A stretch of DNA of 64,000 nucleotides, taken from Watersipora subatra. Taxonomy: Eukaryota; Bryozoa; Gymnolaemata; Cheilostomatida; Watersiporidae. Of the stretch, positions 47,301 through 62,300 are shown one piece after another; the stretch's first letter is position 1, and each line of letters begins with the position of its first letter. The position numbers were made by a program, and so were the translations under genes. A model generated the notes under the pieces. The model had not been told where the DNA came from. It searched no databases and saw nothing but the letters and a program-made list of their open reading frames with translations. The stretch spans positions 13,274,108 to 13,338,107 of the forward strand of contig NC_088717.1 in assembly GCF_963576615.1 (NCBI RefSeq), in the 5' to 3' direction.

Positions 47301-50300
47301 TGTTACCGCTCTACGAAGCTTGATTTAAGCAGTACTCACTTGCAGTCTAATTGTCAGTATCATTTGCTAGTGGCTGCCTCTTCCAAGAGGGAATCAAAAC
47401 CTTACTGCACAGATTGCTGCCTTCAGTTTGGGTGAGTTTATTTTGGAGCATGATTGATTCTATGTCCGCTGTAGAGTTTAACAATTCATGTATGTTACAA
47501 CTTACTGACATCTTCACAGGTAGTGCTTGTAAACCTCAGAAACTGTTTCAGCGTGTCTCACTAATACGCTTATACCAACTCCTGTCAACTATGCATGGAG
47601 TTGTCCTACATTGTCTGATATTGATTTCCTAGGTCTTCAGCACCTTATAGAAGACATTTGGTTTCACCGGACTGCAAGGGGTTTGCCCTGAGATGTAATT
47701 TTTGTCAGCGAGTTTTTTCTCAGTCAACTGAACTAGAAGCCCATGAGATGCATGGCTGCTATCAACAAATATGTGTTACTGGTGCTGGCTGTAAGTGCTT
47801 TGTATGGTTTGTAACTATCATCTATGATCTTGATATGGAAATAGTGCAATCAGGCCAGTTGGATTATGGTTATTGTCTGCTCACGATAGCTTAACGCAAT
47901 GGCATGTGCTGTGCTGACAGTCATTACAACTAATATCATGTTCCTGAAATATAGCATCCTGTCATACTGCAAGCATATGTCCTATAGTCATACTGCAATC
48001 ATATGTCCGATAGTCATACTACAAGCATATATCCTATAGTCATACTGCAAGCATATGTCCTCTAGTCATACTGCAAGCATATGTCCTCTAGTCATACTGC
48101 AAGCATATGTCCTCTAGTCATGCTGCAAGCATATGTCCTCTAATACTGCAAGCATATATCCTCTATTCATACTGCAAGCATATGTCCTCTAGTCATACTG
48201 CAAGCATATGTCCTAGAGTCATACTGCAAGCATATGTCCTCTGGTCATACTGCAAGCATAAATCCTCTAGTCATACTGCAAGCGTATGTCATATGGTCAT
48301 ACTGCAAGCATATGTTAAAAATTTGCAGTGTTCTATTTTAAAAAAGAAAAAAATTATGTTGTGGTATGCTTCAAAAGCTAAGCCAACATACAGCATATAA
48401 TCAAGTTGGTTAGTGTTTTGGAATGCAGTAGACGCTCCTACCATGTAAATAATCTGTTCCGAAAGTGTTTATGTTATTTGGATTTTGTATTAAGTACGAT
48501 TCATAAAATACATGTAAATTGTTTATTCCATTCTAAGATCTTCCTAAGTCCACCCTTTTTGATCGTCAAAAAGGAAAAACTGTTTTACTATTTAACGTTA
48601 CAACTTTACAGTAACTGTGGTATTATTGGTAGTTGTGTCAACAAATTTCATCTTTTTCTTTCTCACTTTCACTCTATTTAGGGTCCATGATTATGTTAAT
48701 TTTGCATCAAGTCAAGGAGTGCCCATCTTCAATGTCAATTTAAATCGCTTTTCTAACTTTTTTCTAGGTCTATGCTGCAAAGAAAAAATAATAAATAATA
48801 TTGTATGTCTGAAATAAAGTGAAACTTTAAACTTATTTTTTGTCATAAAATCGGTGTCTGTTCATTTGTTTGTTTCCAAAGCCACACTTAGAGAATTGAA
48901 TAAAAGATTGATTTTAACGGGATTCCTATTTATGACATCTAGATTGGTAGACCAACACTTTGACACCTGCACCAACCGACCACCTTTAGGTATTTCTGAA
49001 TAATTGTGCACCTACTTATTCTCTGTGCTTTATCGGCACACATGATGATCTCTCATGGCACGCTTGACTGCCTTATTTATAGACTGCCTAGCATATCTAT
49101 TACAGCGCATTGAGTTGTTTTAAGTCATGACAAATATTGCAGCATGCGCATTGTCAAAAAAGGGAGCAGCCATGATTCAGTTGTTAGAGCGTTGGCATGC
49201 AATCAGTAGGTCAGTGGTTCAAATCACAGGACTATCGGGTGTTAGGAAGGGCTTTCAGCCACAATTGCTTTTGCGCCAAGTCTCATGCACAAATGTTCAC
49301 AATAGATTCTGCACCAGGATATACCATTAACGGTGGTGACTCCTAATGGGAAAAGTCAAAGAAAGAATTTTATATCGTCAAGAGAAATGACATACTGTAA
49401 AATGTTTATGAACATGTAACAAACAGTGTAACAAATCAATGATTAATAAAAGAGGCATGCGAGTAGTCAGCAGTGTGTCCACTCCGTTAACCGTGGTGCA
49501 CACAGTGAATAGGGCAGTTCAGTGAATTTTATCTGTGGATATTTTAGTATCTTGAAGATCTTTTTGTTAAAACTTTCATCCAGTTTGGCAATAAACATTT
49601 GTCAACCTCATAGCCGACCTGTTCCTATTGTGTTTCTCTGTCTATTAGATTCTTCATACTGCTCTAGATGGTCAGGATTGGTCTAGCCTGAGGTTTCGGT
49701 GCAGTATATGTGGGAAGGGCTTTAGAAGGGAGGAAGAAATAACTCCACATGCACGAGAGAGTCATTCATCTGCACCAGCACTTCAGTGTCGGCTATGTCA
49801 GCGATCCTTCCATGAACTCAGGGCTCTCCGTAATCACTGCAATAGACATCACATCAAACTTAAGTGAGCCTTTTCCTCTTTTCTAGCTGAGCAAGCTGTC
49901 AAAATTGGGCAATGTAGTTTATCAATGAATGTGCGGCTTTTATGTCCATGTAAAAGTGGACACCGTCAAAACTGTCCAGTGGTATAACATCGACATGTTT
50001 AGCGATGTGAAACTACTCGTAGATAGAAAATAGAATTGCTCTCACATGTACGTAGGCAGGTAGTAAAAAGACAAACTCTTAAAGTGGATATCGTGCATCA
50101 AGTTTAAAAATAGCAGTTAATTGTTCTTTCAAGTTTATTTGCTTCATTATAATATGGGTACATTCTAATGTAAGTTTTAAGTCTTTGCTTAGGGATAAAA
50201 GGCAAGGCAGTTTCATGTAGTTCTTTTTTCAGTATGTAGCTTAAATGCCACAATTTACACTTCAAGAGCTTACTTTTTCATGCCTAATATTGGTCACGGT

Positions 50301-53300
50301 GTAAACAAAAGAGTTTAGTTGCCTGTTTACGGTAAATATGCATGTTTTCATAGAATCATAGAGCAGAAAATGTTTGGTTTGAGTTTAATTTATTTGATGT
50401 TTTGGTACACTGGTCGCCATAGATTCAATTATAAAGTAAATGGAGTCTAGTTTTACAATATTCAGTATTTTCACTGCCAAGTTCACAATGTATGCCTCTG
50501 GGCTCCTCTTTTTTGTGTCAGAGTTTCAAAGATCAGCCGCTAGTCAATCAATCTCCAACAGTCTCAACTTATGATTATAAATAACCTGTGAAATTTCAGT
50601 TTTCATATCAAAAACAAAACTCTGAAAATCAGACCTCTATTAGCATTTTATCTTATGTTGTATTTTTGTTTACTTCCAATTGTCAAAAAGTTTACTAATT
50701 TAGATCCAGAAAAACCACGAGCCGCAGTTGTTTGAATCATAGAGACCAGACAACCAGAAAAACCACAAGCCGTAGTTGTTTGAATCATAGAGACCAGGCA
50801 ACCAGAAAAACCACAAGCCGTAGTTGTTTGAATCATAGAGACCAGGCAACCAGAAAAACCACAAGCCGTAGTTGTTTGAATCATAGAGACCAGGCAATCA
50901 GAAAGCTGTCTGCACAATTTGAGCCACCATATTTGATTAATGGTTGCAGCAGCAACATCGACCCTAATAAAACACCTACACAATATAAATTTGAGTCTTT
51001 CTATTATATGTTATAGATTTACCTGTCAAGTCTGCATGCGACAGTTGTCCTCTTCACAAACCCTTCTCAGCCATTCTAAGCTCTGTCACTCTCACGACAG
51101 ACCCGTCCACAAATGTCCTTTGTGTGCTAAGTCACTCGTGACCAAGGGATCTCTCAAGCATCACATGAGCTCTATGCATGAAAACAACCGGCCACACAAG
51201 TGCGAGGTGAGGCAGACGGATCATCAGCTTTAATCGTAATCGGATGTAATCGCTGTCAATATTGCAATTGCGGTGGGTAGCAAATGTCATTGCTTTAGTC
51301 TCGTTGCTTTTCACAGTTTTTAAAGTTCAGCGTTTTTATGTATTCTTTTCGCTAATAAGTAAATTCTACCTCTGTTTGACACAATGTTACCAGACCTGAA
51401 TTTTAAACTGTCTGATTAGAAAAATTAAAAGGTAATAAAACATCATTGCGCTCATCACATGCTACAACATGTATTGTATGTAACAAAACAATAGTTTTAT
51501 TAAAATTACTCATATTTTTACCATTTTTATTGTGAAATTCTAACGTTGTTTTAGCAAGTAAAGGTTTTTGAAAATCATAATATTTGTAATACTACCTTTT
51601 CTGAGACACATGTCTACGTGTAAGTAATATAAAGTCTTTATCTGAATTTTATACCATTTGAAAGAGGAGACCTGGCTGATTATTTTGAAAGTTGAATGGG
51701 TAACTTATCTCAATTCAGTTTCTTGTAGTAGTAAGTTAAATTATAGAATTTTCTGAGAAATGACCGGTATTTATGGTCGATCGCATAAAAGTTAGTCGGT
51801 TGCGAATGAGAATGAAGTAGATCAGTCCGCTGATCTTTCACCTTAGTTCCCAACCAGAGAGGAGTTCCCCCCTAGGAGGTGTTTTGAATATACAAGGGGG
51901 GAGAAGAGAGGTGTGTGATTTGGTAATTTTTTAATTTATGTCCTGCAGTGCCGCGTGAGTTTGGGCTTCATCATTTAACATTTTGGTTTTATCTATAACA
52001 CTAGTTGCTAATAATGAGCTACTAGTCAGAACCCAGATATGTGTGAACACATCTATCCAGATTTTGATTGGATAGTAAGTTAAGCTAGTCATAAACAATT
52101 TATTGCCATGCCGAAGATCGTGTATTGTTGTGTGATGTATGCATGCTGTATGAAAATTTATATTATGTTGTTATATGTTTAGATATGTACAATAAAATTG
52201 GATTCTAATTTGTATCGGTTGTTTCTAGTCATGTGAGTTAAAAGTGCAGAGAATCAAATTTATGAAAAGGCAAAAGAGGGGAATTGAATGGAAAAGGTTG
52301 GGAACCCCTGCCTTAGTTTATTCAGTTGGAGGTTCCTTGCAGTCGAAAAGTTCTTACATATTTTGACTCTTTAGTAAATGTCACTCAGCATTCAGTATAG
52401 TCTTTCCATGTGACAAGCAGTTCGAGTTGTTAAGGTGGTTTTAGCTATTTTCCAATAGACCTTATCAGGCTCTTAGTAGATACTGCTCAATCACTATGTT
52501 TCCATGATGCGCAGTGCTTCGATGCAGCCCCCTCCGAAGTCGAGGGGATTATACGTTTACATGCTGCGCAGTGGTTTTCAGCAAATTAGCCAGAGAAGAG
52601 AAATTGTATAAATCGAATCGCTGGATGGATACATGGAATCGATCATGGATGCCGAACGTCAGAAACGGTCTTTTTATGCTTTTGTCATCATTATACTTTT
52701 ATTTACAATACACATTCACAATGTTTTACAAACCTTAACGCAATTTTTACAAACAATATATTTTTAATAAATATTTATTTAAGTAATATATTATTTAAAT
52801 GCTACTTTAGGACTTGCCACCTACGGTATCTTTTGAAAAGTGGTAGTACCGATAACAAATTCCAGGAAAGTAATCACCTCATCATCCTCGTAGGAGCAGA
52901 CCATAATTAAATTTAAGTGAAAAAAGATCGGAAGAATAGCAAAAACAAGATAAGCAGGATAACTTTTGTACTAGTTTATGGCGCTCGACGAATCTGTCTC
53001 CGCGGCATGAGAGCTATGCGCAGCCACTGCGCAATCGCTGTTTCCTTGCTGCGAATTTGCACAGGCTTCGCACTGATCAGTGCGCAGTGATTTCAGTGCG
53101 AAGACGCCATTTCCATGATTCGGAGAGAGCGCAACTCTGAAGTACTGCGCATCATGGAAACATAGTGAATAGCTCACAGAAAAAACGTTCGATTAGCGGC
53201 TTTTTTCATTAGCAAAGCTTATCAGATTGCTACGATGTGATACCATTCTATGGTAATTGATAATATTGTAATGGATTATGTAGTCCATGATAGGTAGCTG

Positions 53301-56300
53301 TAAAAATCCATTTAAGTAGAGACATTGAAGTTTTGCTGCTAATGCCAAGTTTAACTGCAGTTTCTAAGCGGAAACAGACTAAGTACATAATTGCCATCCA
53401 TCGCCAGGCCCAAATAGCCGCCGTATTAAAACAAGTCTAAATTTTTGTCTGTAACACCGATCGGTTGATTTAGCTAATTCCACATGCCGTAAAAAGTTGT
53501 TGATGTGTTTTTACTCATCTTTTAAAAGGAAAAGTATCACTGCTTAACAGTGGTAGCCCCAGTAAGTGTGATTATAAAGGTTAGGGATACTCCGGTCTAC
53601 ATGTTAAACATAAGACCCGTTATATCCCATTGTCCTGCCTGTCCTGCCTCCTGTGGCAACCAGACTAAGTCAGCTCTTCTTGCAAAATGTCTTAGCCTTT
53701 GGACGTACATGATGCAACTAGCAACGGAACTGCTTGATGTTAGTATTATGTATCGTGTCTCCGTGTTCCTATCCATATGTTCTCACGTTTTTGTCATTGT
53801 ATTTGCAGTACTGTGATAAAAGCTTTGTAACAAAGTATGCCTTAACGGTACATGAAAAAACCCACCAAGGCACTCGAGACTTCACCTGTGGCATATGTGG
53901 CGCCTCCTTCATCCAAAAGGTCCGTTTACAGGAGCATATTCGAGCACACAGTGGAACACGAAACTTTCACTGTTCTGTCTGCAACAAGTAAGCCTATCTA
54001 AGCTACATGTATATATATATATATAGACGATGTGTGTGTATATGTATGTAATATATATATACGTATATATATATATACAGTGCACCCTCGAGATACGATG
54101 TTGATCCGTTCCAAGGCTGGCATCGTATGGCAAAAAAATCGTATCTCCGGGTTTAGAAACCATTTTAATTATACAATGAAAAAATGGTAAAAATCGTCCA
54201 AAATTTTATAAAAATGCTGTACATATTGAAAATTAGTAACCAAATAGTATGTTAACTATAGTTGCCTACAGTAGCTGCATTGTATTAAGTGCACCTAGTG
54301 ATTATAATCTGCAATACTTGTACTTTGTACTGTAAAATTGTAATCTGTGTACCAAATGCAGATCGTACGGTAAGAAGTTCTTACCTTCATAAGGTATGCA
54401 TAACATAAACTTTGAATTCGCTTCAAATAAGTTTAGCTTGCCAAAATCACCCTTAAAACTAAGCTTTAGTATGTATTTTGAACTATTTTAATGAATTTCA
54501 ACTTTTTATCACGAAATCTTATTCTTCATAAGTTTTTGTCTTCACTTTCATTATAAAATTTAGCGTGTCTGGTTGAAACCTTTTTCAACCAGAATTCAAT
54601 AAGAAAGGTCGAGTGATGCAGTTATCGAAAGCGGCCTCTCACACACCTGGCCATTTAATAGCTACCGAAAGAAAATGAAATTTTATTTACTATTTTACAG
54701 GACGTACATACCTTTGGAGTAACGTGGCTTTAGCTGGTACATGTAGCGAATAAAGCAGCGAGGAGGCAAAAACGTATCAATGCTACTTATGTTGCTGTAC
54801 ACTTGAAGATTAATTTAATACGTAATGAAATGGAATCTTTAGCAGGCTAAAGCAAGTTGTCTAGTCCTGTCCAATTTTTCTTCTAGTTCAAAAGAAAAAA
54901 ATTGCTAGTGCAATGCAGAAAACTGCTAGCTAGCTAACGCTTGTAGAAGGATCCAGAGAAGGTGCTACAGTAGTTTTTCTTGTATGAAATGTGCACAAGA
55001 ATCAATGTAACCATACATACAAAGTTTGTATGTATTTATACCCTAGAGGACAAGGCTTTAACGAGTTTCAGAAAGTAATGTGAATGCGTCGACTATCTTG
55101 AGTAGCTAGTTATATGAGTTACATACATACGATGAATTGTATTCAGGTAGGAGATAACAAGACCACCTGCAAAGACATAGTTACACAAGAAAATAAAACA
55201 AAATCAAAAGGAAACAAATAAAATGAATAAAATATGAAAAACATGCCACACAAGAGATAAATAATATATATTATACATGCATTGTTTTAATGTACCAGTC
55301 CACATCAGTAAATTAAACACTTGAAATATTTCTGCCAATGTGGGGGTTTTCTGTATCTTCTACTTCCTCACCCTTATGCATTATGCCTTATGCATGCTGA
55401 TCGCGTGCATGGCCTTCTAACTCCTTCAAATCTTCAGTCGTAAGCTCCTTCTTGTGCTTGCTTTAATGGAGTTTTAATAATACTTGCAAATGCTGATTGG
55501 TTGCGATCATATTCCCTGACAATGTTAATAATACGGGTGCCTTCTTCTTATTTACGGCATCCAACTTTGTTGAAGTAAAAATCATTTTTCCTTCGTTTTG
55601 TAACGATTGTATCGGTCTCAGATTCCATAGCTAACGAATTAAATGTATATACTTGTAGTTATATACGTATGCTGACTTGAAAGTTTATAGTAAAATATAT
55701 TATAACGCTACAAATGAATATTTGCTCTCGCTTGTGTATTTTACACGAATTTTTCCATGTGGAATGCTGACATGAGAGAAGTCGATCATCGTGTCTCTTC
55801 TAAACGCCCTGAAAATGTTTTTGGCAAATTATATTTCGGTGTCTTTTTTCATTTCAAATTTTAAGTCGGGCGAAACTTTTCTCAAAATCGTATTTTGAAA
55901 TAAAATTCGTATAGCGAGGTGAAAATCTCGCAATGTTCGACTTCGTAAGGTGAAAAAATCGTATATCAGAGAAATCGTATCTCGAGGGTGCACTGTATTA
56001 CCAGCGGAATATCCGGCATTCCACGGTTAAAAAAGGTTTTGGCCCGGAAAATTCATTTTTGTTTTACATACCATATTTATCATTCTAAAAGTTAAATGAA
56101 GGCGTTTATCACCTGTTTTTGTTATTCCTGTGTTCAGTTATAGCAATAAAAACCTAGCAATGTAAAATCTACTTGGTACTGGGATGGAACTGTGAACTTC
56201 CTGTTCTGCAGGCACTCATTTATCCAATACACTACACTGTCCAACTGTCTATACTATGGAATAAATTGTGCGCATACTTATTATGCATTATAATCTTTCA

Positions 56301-59300
56301 TGACTTCTCGCTACATATTTTAGCTAGCGTTATGCTAAACTTGTTGGCTAGAAGAAAAATGCTTAAACTGACATGGGCAGCAAGACTGTTGCAGTCGGTA
56401 TTGAGCTGTAGTAGGCACTGCAACCGATACAATATATATTACAGAGGAATAAACACGGTACACAGAAATAAATACAGTACACAGAAATAAACACCGTACA
56501 CAAAAATAAATACAGTACACAGAAATAAATACATTACACAGAATTAAACACAGTACATAGAAATAAACACAGTACATAGAAATAAACACAGTATGCAGAA
56601 ATAAACTAACACCTTCATATAAAAGTTAAAATGGTAGTTGCTGTATATGCTGATTATAAGTAAATTTTATGCAAAAACATTTTGTATAACCCGTGCTACG
56701 TCATGTATTCATCTAGTTTATTTATATATTTGATTATTTTTATAGTTAGCGAATGTGTTTGAGCTGGCTGATATCTGCTTTTGTAATTTCCACACCACCA
56801 GGAGGTAGACAAAAGATGCATTACACATTTTTGTGGTGGTGGGCTCTCCAGTAGGTATATCAACCACCAAAACTTTATGCAATTTGGAATATCTAAAGAA
56901 TTTGATTGCTGCACACGAAGTTTATTATACGAAAATAATAATAGAAATCCCCTAAAACTTCAGATCGCGATAAATTGGTTTTGTGCAGTTCAAAAAAGTT
57001 AACAGGAAAAATAAGACGACAATGAAGGTGTTTAAATGTGAAATAATTAGTACAGTTACGGGTTACAATGACTCTTTTATATGATTTTTTTGCCATACGA
57101 TGTAGAACATGGGGATTTTTCACCCTCTCTATATACAATATTTTTCGCCATACGATATCAACAAAAATTTATCTCGAAATTCAAGTTAGGCAGTCGGTGT
57201 GCTGAATAACTAGTATGCCAATATGCTATTCGCCAAAATCCCTCTAAAACCTAATGAAAGAGAAACAATGCTCGATCTCGCTCAGTTCGGTGTTATTAGT
57301 TATTGTGAAAACGAAACCGGAACAGGTGATAAAGTTTTAGCGAGGAAAATTTTGAAGTTTAGTAAAATGGTTAAAATACATACTTAAACTTAGCTTTAAG
57401 TATGTGTTTATTGAGCTAAATTCATTTTCAAGTTACATTCAACGTTTATGTTATACATCTGTCTCGAAGGCAAGAACTCCCTACGGTACATACTGTACAT
57501 ACTACATTGTAATGTTATATTTTACTCTAGGTAACTATAGTTACTATGATTAACATATTATTTTGTTAATAATTTGTAATATGTACAGTACGTATATTTA
57601 ATTTTGATGACTTTTACCCGAGGCTGTTTGCATTAGATATTTACTATAGGTTTCTATATCCTTCTATACGAAATTTGTGCCTTATGATGCCAACGCTGGA
57701 ATGAATTAAAATCGTATGGCAAGGTATGGTGAGGGTCCACTGTATTCAAATATAAATGCAAGCCATAAAAAACTTGTTTATTTACTCATTATTTCATAGT
57801 ACTTTGAGAATGTATGCATGGGAGCCCTCTTCTACTGTATACAAAATCACTATAATGGTCCACTGAATCATTGAAGGTCCGCTGCAATGTCTAAATAAGG
57901 TTTGTTCTACTATAATGTTGTTGATGAAAATCTTTGATACTGATACAGTTAATACAAACTGAGAAACAAATAAAAATCATGAATATTTCGAGTTAAGATT
58001 ATCAGTGAGTGCATAGAAGTGTGGGTGTATAATAAAGATTAATATTCTGAATTAATATGAATAATAGCTATCCATCAAAATGTTGAATGCAACGCTGGTA
58101 CAAATGTAAAAATGAGGTATCGCAATTAAATACGTCACTGAAGCACGTGAGGGTAAACATTGCTTTTTGTCTAGCTCTACCCTAGAAAGAATATGAATCA
58201 CGCACTGGTGGAATTTGCAGGAAAAATGTGTAAGATAATACGTAAAACAAATACTGTAATGAGCTTTTGTAATGGACGCTCGTAATGAACGCAACACTTA
58301 TCTGTTGATGAAAGGAAATTCTCCATGTTAATGTACTAAATCCATATAACGTGCATACAAATGACAATATGCATACAAATGACAATTTTTTAAATTAACT
58401 TAATAAAAGTTAGTTATAAAAAAACTTAGTTTTAGTTAAAATAAATGAAGAAATAAGGTAAAAACTGTAAACAAAGAAACTAAGCAATTTTTGTTGGTAT
58501 TCAATGATTGTGGCACGCAAGCGGTTCGGCCCTTAAGCCAATTAAATTAAGCATACGGTTTAAAAGCAGCCTTTTCTTAAAACTGGATGCAGCTCGCAAA
58601 ACCTCGCTTCGCTAAAAAACACGACCATTGCATCGCTAAAACATTGGGGAAAAGATTGCACATCCCAGCAATCGAACTGGGTGCATTCAGATACACGGAT
58701 GTGAAGTCATGCGCACTTTAATTGGGAGCTGCAATGAGTATGAGCGCTATGAGCTAATGCCTAGCAAGGTAACTGCGTGGCATGGTGGGTTGAACGCATG
58801 TTACGTGCCTCAGATGAATCGGGTGTACAAGTTCAATTCCATTACCTGGTGGATTTTTATTGCTAGAATTTAATAGCTACAACTAGACCAAGGTTTGGCA
58901 ATAAGATTTATATACACACTAGATGAATGTTCAGCATTGCTTGAGTAATAAAAAAGTTTTGGCCCAGAAAGTTTATTTTTATTTAACATATAGCAACAGT
59001 TACCATTCAATAATTATTTTCAAATTTCATGTCATGAAAAAAGTGTTTTGTTTAGTTGAAATAAATTAAGAGAAAAATTAAAACAACTGTAAAGGTGTCT
59101 AAATGTAAATGTAAAATAGATAGCAAGCAATAGCTAAATAAAGTCTGTTTTGCTACTACTACAATTAAAAATTATTTGGTATACAATGATATGGTTTTTA
59201 ATTCGTTTCAGTGTGGTAGCAAAAATACTGTATCGAGTGTTATAGAAACCCATAGTAATTATCTAATGCAAACACCTGGTAAAAATCATTAAAATTTTAT

Positions 59301-62300
59301 ATACGTACTGCGCGTACTTAGAATTAGTAACAGAACAATATGTTAACCTCAGTACGTAACTGTAGTTGTATACAGTAGCTTTAGTGTATTTAATAGTTAT
59401 GATCCGCAAGAAAATTTAATATTATAATGTACTACACGCTGTATGTACTGTAGTGAGTACTTACCCTCGAGACAGACGTATAATATAAATGTTGAATTCA
59501 ACTTAAATAAGTTTAGCTTACCGAACACATACTTAGAGCTAAGTACTAGTATGTATTTGACTAAACTTCAACTTTCAACTAAAATTTAATCACTTATTTG
59601 TTTTCAAATTCGTGCAAGCATGCAATGCATATCACTTTCAGGCATTGGGAAGTATTTCGGCAAACACCGTGTCGACATTTTTGTTATTTCGTCCAACTGC
59701 CAAATTTCAATTTCTTGAGAACTTTTGTTGATATCATATGGCAGAAAAAGTCAAAAAAAGTTTATCCGCATATGAGGAGAACGGAAAAAAACATTGTGTT
59801 CTGTATAGTAAAGTAAATAATGTTATAACAGTGGCATCAGAACCCGAGGGCGCACTGTAATAATTATTAATTGAGCGTGTGCAATCACGAAAAGGCTATA
59901 CAGTACATGGTGAGAGCGATGGGAATAATAGAAGTGGCCTAGCCTTGTGGTTAGCCTTAGCCCTAGCCTTGTGGTTAGCCTTAGCCCTAGCCTTGTGGTT
60001 AGCCTTAGCCCTAGCCTTGTGGTTAGCCTTAGCCCTAGCCTTGTGGTTAGGTGCGTGTGTGTCTACAAACTTGCGGTTGCAATCTTCAGGAGTTCAAATC
60101 TGTTTTTCATTCATCGGTTGTAATAGCTATTGCTGGGGAGGCACCAAATGATGACAGACGACAGACAAACTTGAAGATTTATATGTATACCTGCATATAC
60201 ATACCTCTATATGTCTTATCTCTTCCAAGTCCGGCAAAAGAGAAAACGGTATTTTAAGGGTAACTTGGCGGCTCGTTTTTCAAATTGAATTTGAGACTTG
60301 TGCTGACTTGACACTTTACGATATATCGAATTTCTTACGTAGTACGAATCAAAAGATCTTTTATAAATTCATTATGTTATTTTGAATTTACATTATAGGA
60401 GGTTTACGCTATAGCTGCATCTACTATAGCGTAAATGTGTAGTTTAATGCAAATTATGTGCATATTGCGAGAGTTTTGGAGCAAATGATTTTACTTAAAT
60501 CAAGAGTGATTCTTTGTGAAACAGTTATAATCGTTCAGCAAGTTTGTACACTAGTAGTTACATAGGTCAGTGACAATGATTGATTGTTACAGTTATGTAG
60601 CCGTTATCTGTTTGACCAACTGAGAGAACTTCATGCTATGAGCGAGGACCTATTGCCGCATTGTTGGTACTGTCCAAGTGTTTTCTAGAACCTTGTCAAA
60701 GATGGTGTACTATTCATCACACAAATGAATTTTAATACAGAAAGCATCATAAATGGGTTTTTATGGCAACCGTTGTTTCTGGAATGTATGGGAAAAAATG
60801 AACACGTATTGAATTGCGTATTGTTGTCTACTGATAAAAGCAATATTATGCGTCTGTGTTAATTTGAAATAGTGGAAGCTTGAATATTTTATGAAATGCT
60901 TACTTGTTTTTTCATTAAACTAGTTCAAATAGTACAAACACTAGAATATGAACACAGTCCAACTTTTTGATTTGTGGTTTGGACACAAAAGTAGTCACAA
61001 ATATAGCAGCCCATTACTCAAAAGACAGATCAAGGGACGCACAAATCCAAACTTAAAAAAATTATTACATTATAATATTGTTTTAAACTTTCATGTCAGA
61101 CCCTTAACAGTTGTTTCATGCGCATGCGCATTGATTCAATATATTCTATGTTAGTATACAATCATTGAATATACATGTATGAAGACAAATGTTTTTTTCG
61201 GTTGTTAAAAGTTGTTAAGACCAAAAAATTGTCAGCTATTTTATATAACATTCTTGATATTGCGCGGCAGCTTGCAAATGTTAAAGAATATGGCTGGCCC
61301 GAAAAATGAGGTATATGAGTCACTGGGCTTTTGCTGTATACCACCCTAAAATGTTTTGTTAAGTATACTGGTTGCACGGACTAACTCAGGCAAGTTGACT
61401 GCTGAAGTACAGCTATAAAAGTAAAACCGCAATGTGTAAAAGATGTTGATGAGATAGAATTTAATGCAGAACATTCAAGTATTTACAAATGCTAGAAAAT
61501 GAACATACATTGATTCTGCCATTTCCAATCACAACACGGTGAATGCTCTGAGATTTCAATACACTGAATGACGTTATCTGGTCAAAGCCCTGGCTCAAAG
61601 AGTGGATACTAGTGAAGCCTAAATTCTACCACTTTTGCATTTGGTGTTTAAAGCTCCTTAAAGTAACTCATCGCAGTTAGGGATCTAAGGCTAATGGTCA
61701 TCATCTGTAACAATAGCAAACATGTTGGCAACTGTCGTGTGATCTACAATATTCAGTTTTGTTGTATTCACAGAACACAGGAAGATACAACTTCCTGACA
61801 TGAGATTATTGATCTGAGAAGTTCGTGTCTAGTGATTAGAAAGCACTGATATTCAAGGCATCTCTACGATCAATTGTTTTTTGATCGAAAAGTTGTCACA
61901 GGATCAAAATAGCTTTCTGGCAAGTTTGAGTTGGATTTATTGTTAGTTTTCTTTTTATGGTAAACTCACGTCCATGTTCCTACCCAAAAGTGCCATAACA
62001 GTCTCAATCTTGGGATATTGTAGGGCCCGAGTTAGTTCGAAGGTTGGTGTTTGGCTTGTGAATACAGTTGGCCCCAAACCTGGGTAACGATATTTACCCT
62101 TGAGTTTTAGTCAAATTGGTTGACAATTTAGTAAATAATAATATATTTATTTCATTTACATTATCTCTTTGCGTGTTTGTTTCATTCATAGGTCATTCTC
62201 CTCCAAAAAGGATCTTACAAGCCATGCGAAGATTCATAGTAAAGTTAAATCTTACATTTGTGAGGTATTTCTTTGGATTTATCTATAAAACTTTATAGAC

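Noticed and set aside
45865..48400. Open frames of repeated residues in minisatellites
   Set aside because: The frames come from tandem units (22 and 26 bp) and have no start, splice or domain support.
49155..49240. tRNA gene
   Set aside because: The A- and B-box-like words are present, but the stems do not pair and a SINE body follows.
50703..50900. CRISPR-like direct repeats
   Set aside because: The 48-bp units are contiguous with no unique spacers, and the DNA is animal; this is a minisatellite.
59879..60151. Plus-strand frame rich in Leu-Ala-Leu-Trp as a membrane protein
   Set aside because: The hydrophobic run is the 24-bp minisatellite read in frame.
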